Assembly (NCBI RefSeq): GCF_013265555.1
Contig: NZ_CP041345.1
Coordinates: 2,712,581-2,776,580 of the forward strand
Direction: 5' to 3'
Origin: Tenuifilum thalassicum
GTDB lineage: Bacteria > Bacteroidota > Bacteroidia > Bacteroidales > Tenuifilaceae
Length of the DNA stretch: 64,000 nucleotides
A program made the translations under genes and the position numbers. Positions 19,160 through 30,850 of this stretch are shown here, piece after piece. How positions within the stretch are numbered: the first letter of the stretch is position 1; every line of letters begins with the position of its first letter. The notes below the pieces were generated by a model. It saw only the letters and a program-made list of their open reading frames with translations, was not told where the DNA came from and ran no database searches.

Positions 19160-21052
19160 CTAAAAATATCGAACTACGGCATCACTGCCTACTATAAGTT
19201 TTTGGAATTTTAATGAAGGCGATTTAACAAATTCACCTATGCCATATGATTCCCATTTCTTATCGACCAGTTCAATAGTTTTGGTATCCATCGATACAAT
19301 ATTGGGCCATAATCTAGGGAACTTGTCGCTAGGATAAGCTTTTTTTGTACCATCAATAATAATTCTCCAATCCTCTCCACCATTTAATACCATTGAAACA
19401 TCACGTTGAGGGTCAACATTACCAGACACATACCATAGAACAACCGATAAATCATCTATTACATCGTCCATGTCTACAAGAACTACTCCCTTAATCCCAT
19501 TAAGTGCATCACTAGCAGTCAGCTTTTCTTTAAAGGTTTTCCAATCACCAACCTCTTTCTTGTTTACTGATATAATTGCTACTGGAACATCCTCATTTAC
19601 TAAGGAAACATTTGACTTTACAATCTGTTCAGAAATTTCATTTAGTTTCAGAACTAGCTCATCAACATTTACCTCTAACTTATTAAGGGATTTTCTTTCG
19701 GATGTTGCATCAATAAAAAGTTTGCTTCCAAAAGCAAATTGGTTTGATGAGTGATCAAGCACATCGAGAGGTCCTTTACCAAAATAGATATCAGTTTCTG
19801 GATTGACTACATTAAAAATATGCCTAAGCAACTCCATTCCATTATTTAGGTCCAGAGAGTTAGGAAAAGCAACAAGAATTTTATTAAACATCATTTGACC
19901 TGCTCCCCAAAGTGCGTTCATAACTCGATAGGCCTGTCCTTTAAACTCATCCTTTATTTTAACAAGAGCAATATTGTGAGCAACGCCTTCTGCTGGAAGC
20001 ACCATGTCTTCAAGTTCAGGCAATATTGCTTTACGTATTGGTTCTAGGAATATTCGTTCAGTAGCCTTAGCGATATAAGCGTCTTCCATTGGAGGTACTC
20101 CAACAATAGTTGCAGGATAGATGGCTTTCTTCCTATGGGTTATACAAGTAACTGTAAATCGAGCATACCAATCGGCCAAAGAGTAAAAACCCGTATGATC
20201 GCCAAAAGGGCCCTCCCAAACCGGTTCGTCGCTAGGGTCAACATATCCTTCAATAACAAAATCGACATCTTCGGGCACTTCTAAATCTACGGTTAAACAT
20301 TTAACAAGTTTAACCTTCTTATTCCTTAAAAAGCCAGCAAGCAGGTATTCATCAATATTTTCAGGTACGGGGGCAGTTGCAGCATAGGTGTACGACGGGT
20401 CTCCTCCTAGCGTAACGGCCACTGGCATTAGCTTTTTTAATCGTTTATACTCCTGAAAATGCTTTGCTCCTGTTTTGTGCATATGCCAATGCATACCAGT
20501 GTGAGTACCATCCAGAATCTGCATCCTGTACATACCGATATTTCGAACACCCGTTTCGGGATGTTTTGTGTGAACCATGGGCAAGGTAACAAAACGTCCT
20601 CCATCAAAAGGCCAGCATTTTAGAACAGGAAGAGCACCAAGATCGGGGTTCTGATGTATTACTTCCTGGCATACCCCTTTACCTGATTTTAGAGTAGGAA
20701 TCCATGATGACATTTGACCTAGTTGTGGGAGCGCCTCAAGTTTATCCCATATCGAGTTTTTAGGTTTTGAAAGAAGTTCGAAAAGTTGCGAAATTTTTTC
20801 TCTTACCATCTCAAGTTCTTCAACACCAAGTGCAAGGCAAATCCTTTTATGGGAACCAAATGCATTGGTAAGCACAGGGAATTTAGTTCCAGTATTTTCA
20901 AAAAGTAAAGCCTTACCACCACCAGGTAATTTCGACTGCCTATCGGTTATTTCTGCAATCTCAAGATCGGGGTCGACAAACCCCTTAATCCTAACCAGCT
21001 CCCCATTCGCCTCAAGAATCGATATAAAATCATTCAATGAATTATATGCCAT
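19160..21052 (-). CDS. UbiD family decarboxylase
   Basis: Prenylated-FMN-dependent decarboxylase; in Bacteroidota this 600-plus residue form is usually assigned to menaquinone biosynthesis. Family features in the 630 residues include KALLFENTG, GMYRMQILDGTHTGMHWHMHK, the prFMN/metal region near VTLGGDPSYTYAATAPVP, PFGDHTGFYS and the E(D)AYIAKATERIFL segment. The substrate is inferred from the family, not from context. It is followed closely by the propeller/SpoIIE gene and preceded by the eno terminator. Confidence 0.85.
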   Translation of the reverse strand: MAYNSLNDFISILEANGELVRIKGFVDPDLEIAEITDRQSKLPGGGKALLFENTGTKFPVLTNAFGSHKRICLALGVEELEMVREKISQLFELLSKPKNSIWDKLEALPQLGQMSSWIPTLKSGKGVCQEVIHQNPDLGALPVLKCWPFDGGRFVTLPMVHTKHPETGVRNIGMYRMQILDGTHTGMHWHMHKTGAKHFQEYKRLKKLMPVAVTLGGDPSYTYAATAPVPENIDEYLLAGFLRNKKVKLVKCLTVDLEVPEDVDFVIEGYVDPSDEPVWEGPFGDHTGFYSLADWYARFTVTCITHRKKAIYPATIVGVPPMEDAYIAKATERIFLEPIRKAILPELEDMVLPAEGVAHNIALVKIKDEFKGQAYRVMNALWGAGQMMFNKILVAFPNSLDLNNGMELLRHIFNVVNPETDIYFGKGPLDVLDHSSNQFAFGSKLFIDATSERKSLNKLEVNVDELVLKLNEISEQIVKSNVSLVNEDVPVAIISVNKKEVGDWKTFKEKLTASDALNGIKGVVLVDMDDVIDDLSVVLWYVSGNVDPQRDVSMVLNGGEDWRIIIDGTKKAYPSDKFPRLWPNIVSMDTKTIELVDKKWESYGIGEFVKSPSLKFQKLIVGSDAVVRYF

Positions 21053-21079
21053 GACAAAGTATTATGACCTAAAAATAAA

Positions 21080-21107
21080 AAAAGCTTCGGATATTACGTC
21101 CGAAGCC
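21080..21107 (-). terminator. Terminator after eno
   Basis: On the minus strand an 8-bp stem GCTTCGGA/TCCGAAGC with a 7-base loop is followed by TTTTTTTATTTTT. It lies 24 bases past the eno stop and just before the ubiD start. Confidence 0.85.
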
Positions 21108-21130
21108 TTCTAAAAGTTATAGTAAGATTA

Positions 21131-22510
<1,380 letters not shown>

Positions 22511-23050
22511 TTACTCAGCCTTTTCTTCAGTATTATCAGCATTTTGATTCTCCTGATTTTCGGCCTTAGGTTCTTCAACTTTCACTTCAGCCTCGGGGGC
22601 TTTTGTTTTAGTTTCAGCTTTTTTAGCTTTTGAACCACCCCTACGTGTTCTCTTAGCTGCAGGTTTAGCAGCTTTCTCTGAAACGTAAGTTGTATTGTAA
22701 TCAACAAGCTCAATGATACACATCTCAGCGCTATCACCTAAACGAGCACCAGTCTTCAGTATACGAGTATACCCGCCAGGACGATCTGCAATTTTTTGAG
22801 ATACTTCGCGGAATAGTTCAGTTACAGCTTGCTTGTTTTGCAAGTAGCTGAATACTACACGACGCTGATGTGTTGTATCCTCTTTACTCTTGGTAATAAG
22901 AGGTTCTACATAAGAGCGTAGGGCTTTTGCTTTAGCAACAGTTGTGGTGATACGCTTATGCAGTATCAACGAAGAAGCCATGTTAGAAAGCATTGCCTTA
23001 CGGTGAGCGCTCTTACGTCCTAAATGGTTAAATTTCTTTCTATGTCTCAT
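22511..23050 (-). CDS. rplQ: 50S ribosomal protein L17 with extended C-terminal tail
   Basis: Large-subunit protein at the exit-tunnel region. Residues 1-120 are a standard L17 ([39 protein letters not shown]). The remaining 60 residues are a low-complexity tail rich in Lys, Ala and Glu, as in other Bacteroidota, and contribute to the unusual 179-residue length. It is the last gene of the alpha part, six bases after rpoA. Confidence 0.96.
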   Translation of the reverse strand: MRHRKKFNHLGRKSAHRKAMLSNMASSLILHKRITTTVAKAKALRSYVEPLITKSKEDTTHQRRVVFSYLQNKQAVTELFREVSQKIADRPGGYTRILKTGARLGDSAEMCIIELVDYNTTYVSEKAAKPAAKRTRRGGSKAKKAETKTKAPEAEVKVEEPKAENQENQNADNTEEKAE

Positions 23051-23055
23051 CGTAA

Positions 23056-24048
23056 TTATTCCTTATCCAATTTATACTTTGATACATCCATGCCAAACGA
23101 AAGGTTCAAACTTTCAAGCAGGTCTTCAAGCTCGGTAAGCGATTTTTTCCCGAAATTACGGAACTTCAACAAGTCGTTCTTATTGTAGCGAACCAGCTCA
23201 CCTAACGTTTCAACATCGGCTGCTTTTAAGCAGTTAAGAGCACGAACCGACAAGTCGAGATCAACGAGCTTTTGCTTTAAGAGCTGACGCATATGAAGTA
23301 CTTCCTCATCAAACTCCTCTGCTTCAATTCTATCCTCAGTCTCAAGGGTAATTTTCTCGTCTGAGAATAACATGAAATGGTAAATGAGGATTTTAGCGGC
23401 CTCCTTCAAAGCATCTTTTGGATGTATTGAGCCATCGGTCTCAATTTCAATAAGTAACTTCTCGTAGTCGGTTTTTTGTTCTACACGATAGTTATCGATA
23501 GAGTACTTAACGTTGCGAATAGGAGTGTGAATTGAATCAATTGGAATGATACCAAACTCACCTTCTTCGGGTCTATTCTCTTCAGCAGGAATGTACCCCC
23601 TACCCTTATTGATGTTAACCTCGATTTCGAGTTTAACATCGGGCTCCATTCTACAAATTACTAAATCGGGGTTAAGTACTTTAAAACCTGACAAGAAGTT
23701 AGAAAGGTAGCCAGCCTTAAACTCGTTCTGACCTGTAATAGTTATGGTAACCTTTTCGTTATCAACACCATCGGCAATGCGTTTAAAACGTACTTGCTTA
23801 AGGTTAAGAACAATTTCTGTTACATCTTCCATTACACCAGGAATGGTAGAGAACTCATGATCAACACCACGAATTCTGATCCAGGTAATTGCATAACCTT
23901 CAAGCGAAGAAAGTAAGATTCTTCTTAATGCATTGCCCACCGTGATACCATAGCCTGGCTCAAGAGGACGAAACTCGAATTTACCGGTAGTATCGGTAGA
24001 TTCAAGCATGATAACCTTATCGGGTTTTTGGAATGCCAGTATAGCCAT
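23056..24048 (-). CDS. rpoA: RNA polymerase alpha subunit
   Basis: Assembles core RNA polymerase. The 330 residues contain the N-terminal dimerisation domain ([26 protein letters not shown]) and the C-terminal HhH domain for upstream DNA and activator contact ([39 protein letters not shown]). Located between rpsD and rplQ as in most bacteria. Confidence 0.97.
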   Translation of the reverse strand: MAILAFQKPDKVIMLESTDTTGKFEFRPLEPGYGITVGNALRRILLSSLEGYAITWIRIRGVDHEFSTIPGVMEDVTEIVLNLKQVRFKRIADGVDNEKVTITITGQNEFKAGYLSNFLSGFKVLNPDLVICRMEPDVKLEIEVNINKGRGYIPAEENRPEEGEFGIIPIDSIHTPIRNVKYSIDNYRVEQKTDYEKLLIEIETDGSIHPKDALKEAAKILIYHFMLFSDEKITLETEDRIEAEEFDEEVLHMRQLLKQKLVDLDLSVRALNCLKAADVETLGELVRYNKNDLLKFRNFGKKSLTELEDLLESLNLSFGMDVSKYKLDKE

Positions 24049-24063
24049 ATGGTACAGGTTTTA

Positions 24064-24672
24064 TTACTTAGAGTAAAGTTCAACAATTAATTGTTCCTTG
24101 ATATTTTCAGGGATTTCGGATCTTTCAGGTACGTTCATAAACTTACCTTCCATTTTGGTTCCATCCCACTCTAGCCACGAATATTTAGTGTGACGATTTG
24201 ATTGAAGCGACTCAGTAATAGCCTCAAGCGATTTAGAGCGCTCACGCACACCAACAATATCACCAGGTCTTAACCTGTATGAAGGAATGTTAACAACTTT
24301 CCCGTTAACTGTTATGTGCTTGTGTGATACTAGCTGACGAGCTGCAGGGCGTGAAGGAGCGATACCTAAACGGAATACCACATTATCGAGACGAGACTCA
24401 AGAAGTTGAAGAAGAATCTCACCAGTAATACCCTTGCTACGAGCAGCTTGCTTAAATAGGTTTAAGAACTGACGTTCAAGTAAACCATAGGTATATTTTG
24501 CTTTCTGCTTTTCAAGCAGCTGCATACCATATTCAGAAACCTTTCTACGTTTCTTCATTAACCCATGAACCCCAGGAGGATAATTCTTTTTCTCAAAGTA
24601 TTTATCCGGGCCATAAATGGGCTCACCAAACTTACGAGCAATTTTGGTTGTTGGTCCAGTATATCTTGCCAT
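24064..24672 (-). CDS. rpsD: 30S ribosomal protein S4
   Basis: Primary 16S rRNA-binding assembly protein. It is 202 residues of the Bacteroidota type ([20 protein letters not shown]) with the S4 RNA-binding domain [20 protein letters not shown]. Located between rpsK and rpoA. Confidence 0.96.
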   Translation of the reverse strand: MARYTGPTTKIARKFGEPIYGPDKYFEKKNYPPGVHGLMKKRRKVSEYGMQLLEKQKAKYTYGLLERQFLNLFKQAARSKGITGEILLQLLESRLDNVVFRLGIAPSRPAARQLVSHKHITVNGKVVNIPSYRLRPGDIVGVRERSKSLEAITESLQSNRHTKYSWLEWDGTKMEGKFMNVPERSEIPENIKEQLIVELYSK

Positions 24673-24703
24673 TATTATTAATTTTTATTGTTATCAGAAA
24701 AGG

Positions 24704-25090
24704 TTATACCCTACGACGTTTAGGAGGACGACAACCATTGTGTGGTAGAGGTGTTACATCGATAATTTCAGTAACTTCAATACCAGTAGAATGGATGGTT
24801 CGGATAGCCGACTCACGTCCTGCACCAGGGCCTTTAACAAACACTTTTACTTTTCTCAAGCCCAAATCATAGGCTACTTTAGCACAATCGGCAGCAGCTA
24901 CCTGGCCTGCATAGGGAGTGTTCTTTTTAGAACCTTTGAATCCCATTTTACCTGCAGATGACCAAGATATAACCTGACCAGTGCTATTAGTTAAAGTAAC
25001 TATGATATTATTGAAAGATGAATGGATATGGGCTTGTCCTACCGGATCAACCTTAACTACTTTCTTTCTAGCTGTTGATTTCTTTGCCAT
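24704..25090 (-). CDS. rpsK: 30S ribosomal protein S11
   Basis: Platform protein of the small subunit. The 128-residue sequence contains the canonical [29 protein letters not shown] and the C-terminal [15 protein letters not shown]. Ten bases separate it from rpsM. Confidence 0.97.
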   Translation of the reverse strand: MAKKSTARKKVVKVDPVGQAHIHSSFNNIIVTLTNSTGQVISWSSAGKMGFKGSKKNTPYAGQVAAADCAKVAYDLGLRKVKVFVKGPGAGRESAIRTIHSTGIEVTEIIDVTPLPHNGCRPPKRRRV

Positions 25091-25100
25091 AGTTTATTTA

Positions 25101-25478
25101 CTATTTAGTAGCCTTCTTCTTGTTGGCAACAGTTTTTCTCTTTCCTTTACGTGTACGAGCATTATTCTTGGTTGATTGACCTCTTACAGGTAAACCAAGA
25201 CGATGACGAATACCTCTATAACAACCAATATCCATTAAACGTTTGATATTAAGTTGAACCATAGAACGTAGTTCTCCTTCAACTTTATACTCTTCGTTTA
25301 GGATAGTACGAATGGCTGTTATGTTCTCATCGGACCAATCGGCTACTTTGGTATCATAGCTGATACCTGCCTTGTCTAAAATTTTACGTGCGCTGCTACG
25401 TCCTATACCATAAATATAGGTTAAAGCAACTTCACCTCTCTTGTTTTTCGGCAAATCTACACCTACTATACGTGCCAT
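25101..25478 (-). CDS. rpsM: 30S ribosomal protein S13
   Basis: Head protein of the small subunit contacting 23S rRNA and L5. The 125 residues start [20 protein letters not shown] and contain the helix-hairpin-helix region and [13 protein letters not shown] with a basic tail. Confidence 0.97.
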   Translation of the reverse strand: MARIVGVDLPKNKRGEVALTYIYGIGRSSARKILDKAGISYDTKVADWSDENITAIRTILNEEYKVEGELRSMVQLNIKRLMDIGCYRGIRHRLGLPVRGQSTKNNARTRKGKRKTVANKKKATK

Positions 25479-25515
25479 ATTTTCACTTAATAATTAGTGT
25501 GCAAAATTAAACAAA

Positions 25516-25632
25516 TTATCCTTGACGTTGCTTAAACTTAGGATTTTTTTTGTTAATAACGTATAAACGCCCTTTACGACGTACTATTTTACAATCGTCG
25601 CTGCGTTTTTTAACTGATGCTCTTACTTTCAT
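25516..25632 (-). CDS. rpmJ: 50S ribosomal protein L36 (zinc-free type)
   Basis: A 38-residue gene starting [19 protein letters not shown] and ending [10 protein letters not shown]. Of the four zinc ligands of the C+ form only one Cys remains (DDC), so this is the C-minus, zinc-independent L36 usual in Bacteroidota. It lies between infA and rpsM as expected. Confidence 0.95.
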   Translation of the reverse strand: MKVRASVKKRSDDCKIVRRKGRLYVINKKNPKFKQRQG

Positions 25633-25651
25633 TGTATTGTAGTTTTTTGTT

Positions 25652-25870
25652 TTACTTATACCTAAAAGTAATACGTCCCTTTGTTAAATCATAAGGCGAC
25701 ATTTCAACCTTTACTTTATCTCCAGGAAGAATTTTAATGTAATGCATACGCATTTTCCCAGAGATATGGGCTGTAATAATGTGTCCATTATCAAGTTCTA
25801 CTCGGAACATAGCATTCGAGAGAGCTTCAATAATTGTTCCGTCTTTCTCTATTGCAGGTTGTTTCGGCAT
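25652..25870 (-). CDS. infA: Translation initiation factor IF-1
   Basis: S1/OB-fold protein binding the ribosomal A site during initiation. The 72 residues include [20 protein letters not shown] and the typical [20 protein letters not shown] and [20 protein letters not shown]. Placed between map and rpmJ. Confidence 0.97.
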   Translation of the reverse strand: MPKQPAIEKDGTIIEALSNAMFRVELDNGHIITAHISGKMRMHYIKILPGDKVKVEMSPYDLTKGRITFRYK

Positions 25871-25889
25871 GCGCTCTTAAAATTTAACA

Positions 25890-26660
25890 TTAACGTAAAA
25901 CTTCTTCAATATAGCTGAAAGTTGAAAGCCTCTCCGCTTTCCCCTTTCTAATCACAACGGTCAACTCAAAATGAGCCGATGGTTTTCCGTCTTGGGTTCT
26001 TATGGTCCAGCCATCTGGTTCTTGGTAAATGTGCTTAGTCCCCAAATTAATCATAGGTTCAATGCAAATTACCATACCATCGACAAGCTTAGGACCGCGT
26101 CCCCTAACTCCGTAATTGGGCACCTCGGGTTTTTCGTGCATATGGCGGCCTATGCCGTGCCCAACTAGCTCACGAACGACAGAATATCCATTTTTTTCGG
26201 CGTATTCCTGGATGGTGTGTGATATATCACCCACACGGTTACCAGCAATTGCCTTTTCGATGCCTTTTTCAAGGCTCTCACGGGTTACCCTTAACAGCCG
26301 CTGCACTTCGGGAGAAACTTCACCTACAGTAAATGTATATGCTGAGTCTCCATAATACCCGTGCAAGAGGGTCCCGCAATCGACCGATACTATGTCGCCC
26401 TCGCGGAGCTCATAATTCGACGGTATGCCATGAACTACTGCATCGTTGACCGAGATGCAGAGAGTTGCAGGATAACCGCTATAACCAAGAAAACCAGGTA
26501 CAGCACCGTTAGAACGAATAAACTCCTCCGCTATCTGATCCAGTTTCTTGGTAGTTATCCCCGGCTTTATATGTTTTGCCACCTCGGCTAATGTGCGCGA
26601 AACTAAATCGCCATTTTGCCTCAGCAGCTCAACTTCTTCGTCGGTCTTTGATAAAAGCAT
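25890..26660 (-). CDS. map: Methionine aminopeptidase, type I
   Basis: Removes N-terminal Met from new proteins. The 256-residue pita-bread fold shows the five metal ligands: two Asp in SVDCGTLLHGYYGDSAYTF, His in GHGIGRHMHEKPEVPNYG, Glu in CIEPMINLG and Glu in SAHFELTVV. It lies within the ribosomal superoperon after secY, a normal place for the gene. Confidence 0.96.
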   Translation of the reverse strand: MLLSKTDEEVELLRQNGDLVSRTLAEVAKHIKPGITTKKLDQIAEEFIRSNGAVPGFLGYSGYPATLCISVNDAVVHGIPSNYELREGDIVSVDCGTLLHGYYGDSAYTFTVGEVSPEVQRLLRVTRESLEKGIEKAIAGNRVGDISHTIQEYAEKNGYSVVRELVGHGIGRHMHEKPEVPNYGVRGRGPKLVDGMVICIEPMINLGTKHIYQEPDGWTIRTQDGKPSAHFELTVVIRKGKAERLSTFSYIEEVLR

Positions 26661-26686
26661 TATAAAGAACGTTTGGCAATTAATGC

Positions 26687-28003
26687 CTATAAAGTGGAAC
26701 GGCCCTTAAGCCTTCCCGACTTGGTTAAACCATCGTAATGACGCATCAGTAAGTGACTCTCAATCTGCTGTAGGGTATCCATTACAACACCAACAAGGAT
26801 TAGTAATGAGGTACCACCAAAGAACTGAGCAAACTGATTATTCACTCCAAGCTTAATAGCAAAAGCGGGTAGAATTGCAATGATTGCAAGGAAAATAGAA
26901 CCTGGTAAGGTTATTTTCGACATAATTGAATCAAGGAACTCTACAGTTTTCTTTCCTGGCTTAACTCCAGGGATAAAGCCTCCATTCTTTTTCATATCCT
27001 CAGCCATTTGATTAGGGTTAATAATAATGGCTGTATAGAAATATGTAAAGATGATAATTAGCAGGCCAAAAGTAAAGTTATAAAGGAATCCAGTATATCC
27101 AAATGCTGCTGCTATTCCAGCAGTAGCATCGAAACGTGCAAATAGCATGGGAATAAACATTAATGCTTGAGCAAAGATAATAGGCATCACTCCAGCAGCA
27201 TTAACTTTTAATGGAATGTACTGTCGTACACCACCATATTGCTTATTACCTACTATTCGCTTAGCATACTGTACAGGTATCTTTCTGGTACCCTGAATAA
27301 GCAGAATTGAAAACATGAAAATCACAAACAGGATAATGAGTTCCAATAGTAGCATTACTAATCCGCCACCTAAATCGCTTACCTTAGATGCGAACTCAGC
27401 TGCAAACGCAAAGGGTAAACGAGCAATAATACCAATCATAATGATTAGTGAAATGCCATTACCTATACCCTTATCGGTAATCTTTTCTCCGAGCCACATA
27501 ATAAACATGGTACCACCTATCATGGTAATAGTAGCAGTTAGGGTAAACCAAAACTTAGAAAGCAGGAATGCTCCTTCGGGAAGTTGTACGTAAAGATTAG
27601 TGATGTAGGCAGGTCCTTGGAATAGGAGTATACCTATTGTAAGTACACGTGTTATCTGGTTTAACTTATTTCTTCCGCTTTCGCCTTCTTTCTGCAACCT
27701 CTGGAAGTAGGGTACTGCAATTCCTAATAGCTGAACCACAATTGAAGCGGAGATGTATGGCATAATACCAAGCGCAAAGATGGAAGCATTATGAAAGGCA
27801 CCTCCCGAGAACATATCAAGAAGTCCCATTATACCATCTTTGGTTTGGTTCTGCAATTCTCCCAACTTTGTTGGATCCAAACCAGGAATCACGATAAAAC
27901 TACCTAAACGATAGATTAACAGAATACCAAGAGTATAGAGAATCCGCTTACGCAGATCCTCTATCTTGTAAATATTCTTTAGGGTTTCGAAAAAGGCTTT
28001 CAT
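26687..28003 (-). CDS. secY: Protein translocase subunit SecY
   Basis: Channel subunit of the Sec translocon in the inner membrane. The 438 residues have ten hydrophobic segments; the plug/TM2 region (DMFSGGAFHNASIFALGIMP) and the cytoplasmic loop with QGTRKIPVQYAKR match the family. It follows rplO by five bases. Confidence 0.96.
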   Translation of the reverse strand: MKAFFETLKNIYKIEDLRKRILYTLGILLIYRLGSFIVIPGLDPTKLGELQNQTKDGIMGLLDMFSGGAFHNASIFALGIMPYISASIVVQLLGIAVPYFQRLQKEGESGRNKLNQITRVLTIGILLFQGPAYITNLYVQLPEGAFLLSKFWFTLTATITMIGGTMFIMWLGEKITDKGIGNGISLIIMIGIIARLPFAFAAEFASKVSDLGGGLVMLLLELIILFVIFMFSILLIQGTRKIPVQYAKRIVGNKQYGGVRQYIPLKVNAAGVMPIIFAQALMFIPMLFARFDATAGIAAAFGYTGFLYNFTFGLLIIIFTYFYTAIIINPNQMAEDMKKNGGFIPGVKPGKKTVEFLDSIMSKITLPGSIFLAIIAILPAFAIKLGVNNQFAQFFGGTSLLILVGVVMDTLQQIESHLLMRHYDGLTKSGRLKGRSTL

Positions 28004-28008
28004 TACTA

Positions 28009-28455
28009 TTATAATTTTACTACGGTTCCGTTAGCTGCTTCAATTGCTTCAATTGCTTTCTTTGAGAAAGCATGGGCTTTTACCTCAAGCTTAGCTGTAA
28101 GAGTACCTTTAGCAAGTATCTTAACTAAATCTTTTCTTGAGATCAAACCTGCATTTATTAGGGTATCAACATCAATTGTTGTGTAACCATGTTTATCGGC
28201 TAGGTTTTGAAGAACCTCAAGGTTAATTGCTTTGTACTCTACGCGGAATGGATTTTTGAATCCGAACTTGGGTAATCGACGCTGTATAGGCATCTGACCT
28301 CCTTCAAAACCGAATTTTCTTGAGTATCCAGAGCGAGATTTGGCACCTTTATGCCCACGAGTGGCGGTACCACCGTGTCCCGACCCTTGACCACGAGCAA
28401 TTCGCTTTCTATTTTTGGTAGAACCTACAGCGGGTTTAAGACTATTTAGTTTCAT
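28009..28455 (-). CDS. rplO: 50S ribosomal protein L15
   Basis: Late-assembly large-subunit protein. The 148 residues begin MKLNSLKPAVGSTKNRKRIA and contain the glycine/arginine-rich extended N-terminus (RGQGSGHGGTATRGHKGAKSR) followed by GFEGGQMPIQRRLPKFGF. Confidence 0.96.
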   Translation of the reverse strand: MKLNSLKPAVGSTKNRKRIARGQGSGHGGTATRGHKGAKSRSGYSRKFGFEGGQMPIQRRLPKFGFKNPFRVEYKAINLEVLQNLADKHGYTTIDVDTLINAGLISRKDLVKILAKGTLTAKLEVKAHAFSKKAIEAIEAANGTVVKL

Positions 28456-28479
28456 GACCTTTAATCGTTATTATTATCA

Positions 28480-28659
28480 CTATTGCTCTTCAACACGTAC
28501 TAGGTGTTTTACTTTTGCAACCATACCTAACACATGTGGTGTTGCTTCTAATTCAACGGTATGATGCATGCGACGTAGGCCCAACGAACGTACAATCTCA
28601 CGTTGTTTTTTTGGGCGACGAATAAGACTACGTACCTGTGTAACTTTTATCTTTGCCAT
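28480..28659 (-). CDS. rpmD: 50S ribosomal protein L30
   Basis: A 59-residue gene between rpsE and rplO, found by reading the gap: it starts [20 protein letters not shown] and ends HLVRVEEQ. The central [12 protein letters not shown] segment is the L30 signature. ATG at 28657-28659, TAG stop at 28480-28482. Confidence 0.95.
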   Translation of the reverse strand: MAKIKVTQVRSLIRRPKKQREIVRSLGLRRMHHTVELEATPHVLGMVAKVKHLVRVEEQ

Positions 28660-28670
28660 CTTATTTAGTT

Positions 28671-29192
28671 TTAACCGTTGAACACTTTATTAAGGCTAAC
28701 ACCGCGTTGCTGTGCAATGGTGTGAGCATCACGTAACTCTAGTAAAGCTTGAATGGTAGCTTTAACAAGGTTATGAGGGTTCGATGAGCCTTTTGACTTT
28801 GCAAGCACGTCGGTTACTCCAACGCTCTCAAGTACAGCACGCATAGCACCACCAGCTTTCACTCCAGTACCATGCGATGCAGGCTTAATAAGAACTCTTG
28901 ATCCACTGAACTTTGCTTCTTGCTCGTGTGGGATAGTACCATTAATAATAGGTACTTTCACCAAGTTCTTTTTAGCATCCTCAATACCTTTTGCAATTGC
29001 AGCGGTTACCTCACTAGCTTTACCTAAGCCATAACCTACAACTCCATTTTCATTACCTACAACTACAATGGCAGAGAAGCTGAATGTTCTACCCCCTTTG
29101 GTAACCTTGGTTACACGCTGTATGCTAACCAGCCTGTCTTTTAGTTCAAGATCGCTGGCTTTTACTCTACGTATGTTGGTATTTTGTGACAT
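28671..29192 (-). CDS. rpsE: 30S ribosomal protein S5
   Basis: Small-subunit protein involved in decoding fidelity and mRNA unwinding. The 173 residues contain [40 protein letters not shown] and [20 protein letters not shown], the canonical S5 blocks. Confidence 0.96.
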   Translation of the reverse strand: MSQNTNIRRVKASDLELKDRLVSIQRVTKVTKGGRTFSFSAIVVVGNENGVVGYGLGKASEVTAAIAKGIEDAKKNLVKVPIINGTIPHEQEAKFSGSRVLIKPASHGTGVKAGGAMRAVLESVGVTDVLAKSKGSSNPHNLVKATIQALLELRDAHTIAQQRGVSLNKVFNG

Positions 29193-29197
29193 CGTTC

Positions 29198-29557
29198 TTA
29201 GAATTTAAGTCCACCTTCTCTTGCAGCATCAGCAAGTGCTTTAATACGACCATGATATAGATTACCTCCACGATCGAATACTACCTGCTCAATACCTTTA
29301 GCAAGAGCATTTTTAGCAGCAAGCTGACCAACAAGACGGGCTTGTTCGGTTTTTGTTATATTTTTATTCTCAGCAATCTCTTTCGACATAGAAGATGCGG
29401 AAGCTAGTGTAACACCATTCACATCATCGATAAACTGTACGTATATGTTGGTGTTGCTTCTAAAAACCGACATACGTGGTTTTTGAGCGGTTCCCGAAAC
29501 CTTTTTGCGGATTCTTCTACGAATGCGCTGCTTTCTTTCTAATTTACTTAAAGCCAT
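29198..29557 (-). CDS. rplR: 50S ribosomal protein L18
   Basis: Binds 5S rRNA. The 119 residues start with a basic tail ([18 protein letters not shown]) followed by [18 protein letters not shown] and [20 protein letters not shown]. Confidence 0.96.
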   Translation of the reverse strand: MALSKLERKQRIRRRIRKKVSGTAQKPRMSVFRSNTNIYVQFIDDVNGVTLASASSMSKEIAENKNITKTEQARLVGQLAAKNALAKGIEQVVFDRGGNLYHGRIKALADAAREGGLKF

Positions 29558-29579
29558 ATCTCTCTTTCAGTTTTACGGG

Positions 29580-30134
29580 TTATACACTAGCTGACTTACC
29601 AGCCTTCTTACGAATAACTTCACCCACAAAACGAATACCTTTACCTTTGTATGGTTCTGGTTTACGTAGCGAGCGTATTTTAGCAGCCACCTGTCCTAGT
29701 AGTTGCTTATCAATGCTTTTTAGAATCACCTTAGGGGTTCCTTTTTTCTCGGTGATGGTTTCTACCTTAACTTCTTTAGGAAGTTCAAAGTAGATATCAT
29801 GAGAAAACCCTAAGCTAAGCTCAAGTATTTGTCCTTTAGCTTCGGCTTTATACCCTACACCAACAAGCTCTTGTCTAATTTCAAAACCTTGAGATACCCC
29901 AACAACCATGTTGTTGATAAGTGAACGATAAAGACCGTGTAATGAACGATGGCGTTTTTGATCAGTTGGTCTGGTGAGAACAACTTGATTTCCCTCTACC
30001 TTTACGGTAATATCCGGATCTACTTTTTGCTTTAGTTCTCCGAGAGGGCCTTTCACGCTTACCACATTATCGGGACTAATATTCACCGTAACGCCTTGTG
30101 GTAAGTTTACAGGTTTTTTTCCTATTCTCGACAT
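29580..30134 (-). CDS. rplF: 50S ribosomal protein L6
   Basis: Large-subunit protein near the sarcin-ricin loop. The 184 residues have the duplicated L6 fold with MSRIGKKPVNLPQGV, the GVSQGFEIRQELVGVGYKA segment and the C-terminal RKPEPYKGKGIRF. Confidence 0.96.
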   Translation of the reverse strand: MSRIGKKPVNLPQGVTVNISPDNVVSVKGPLGELKQKVDPDITVKVEGNQVVLTRPTDQKRHRSLHGLYRSLINNMVVGVSQGFEIRQELVGVGYKAEAKGQILELSLGFSHDIYFELPKEVKVETITEKKGTPKVILKSIDKQLLGQVAAKIRSLRKPEPYKGKGIRFVGEVIRKKAGKSASV

Positions 30135-30155
30135 TATCTTATAAATTATGCAATT

Positions 30156-30554
30156 TTAGTAAACATAGCAAACAACTTCGCCACCAATGTTTTTAGTACG
30201 TGCTTCCTTATCGGTCATTAGGCCTTGAGAAGTGCTTATTATAGCAATCCCCAAACCATTCAAAACCCTTGGAAGTTCTCTAGCGTTAACATACCTGCGC
30301 AAGCCCGGCTTGCTAACGCGCTCTAAATGCTTAATGGCGCAAGCTTTAGTTTCAGGATGATATTTTAAAGCAATCTTGATAATACCTTGCTTTCCATCAT
30401 CTTCAAATTTATAATTTAGGATGTACCCCTTATCGAACAAGATCTTGGTCATTTCCTTTTTCATGTTCGAAGCGGGCACCTCAACAACCCGATGGCGAGC
30501 CATCACGGCGTTACGAATTCGGGTTAGGTAATCTGCAATTGGGTCGGTAATCAT
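30156..30554 (-). CDS. rpsH: 30S ribosomal protein S8
   Basis: Binds the central domain of 16S rRNA. The 132 residues start [19 protein letters not shown] and contain the [20 protein letters not shown]-type and [13 protein letters not shown] signature near the C-terminus. Confidence 0.96.
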   Translation of the reverse strand: MITDPIADYLTRIRNAVMARHRVVEVPASNMKKEMTKILFDKGYILNYKFEDDGKQGIIKIALKYHPETKACAIKHLERVSKPGLRRYVNARELPRVLNGLGIAIISTSQGLMTDKEARTKNIGGEVVCYVY

Positions 30555-30577
30555 TGCTTCGTTATATTATTTAGTTT

Positions 30578-30847
30578 CTACCAACTAGCTTTTTTCACAC
30601 CTGGGATTAACCCTTTTGAAGCCATTTCACGGAAGGTAATACGGCTTATACCAAACTGGCGCATATAACCTCTTGGCCTTCCGGTTATGCTGCAACGATT
30701 ACGTAGACGGATTGGGTTAGAGTTACGAGGTAACTTTTGTAATCCAACGTAATCACCTTCAGCTTTTAACTTGGCTCTTTTCTCGGCGTATTTTTCTACG
30801 AGTTTAGCACGGCGAACTTCACGTGCTTTCATTGATTCTTTTGCCAT
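30578..30847 (-). CDS. rpsN: 30S ribosomal protein S14 (zinc-free type)
   Basis: Head protein of the small subunit. The 89-residue long form lacks the CxxC pairs of the zinc-binding short form and carries [20 protein letters not shown]. Like L36 in this operon it is zinc-independent. Confidence 0.96.
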   Translation of the reverse strand: MAKESMKAREVRRAKLVEKYAEKRAKLKAEGDYVGLQKLPRNSNPIRLRNRCSITGRPRGYMRQFGISRITFREMASKGLIPGVKKASW

Positions 30848-30850
30848 AGA

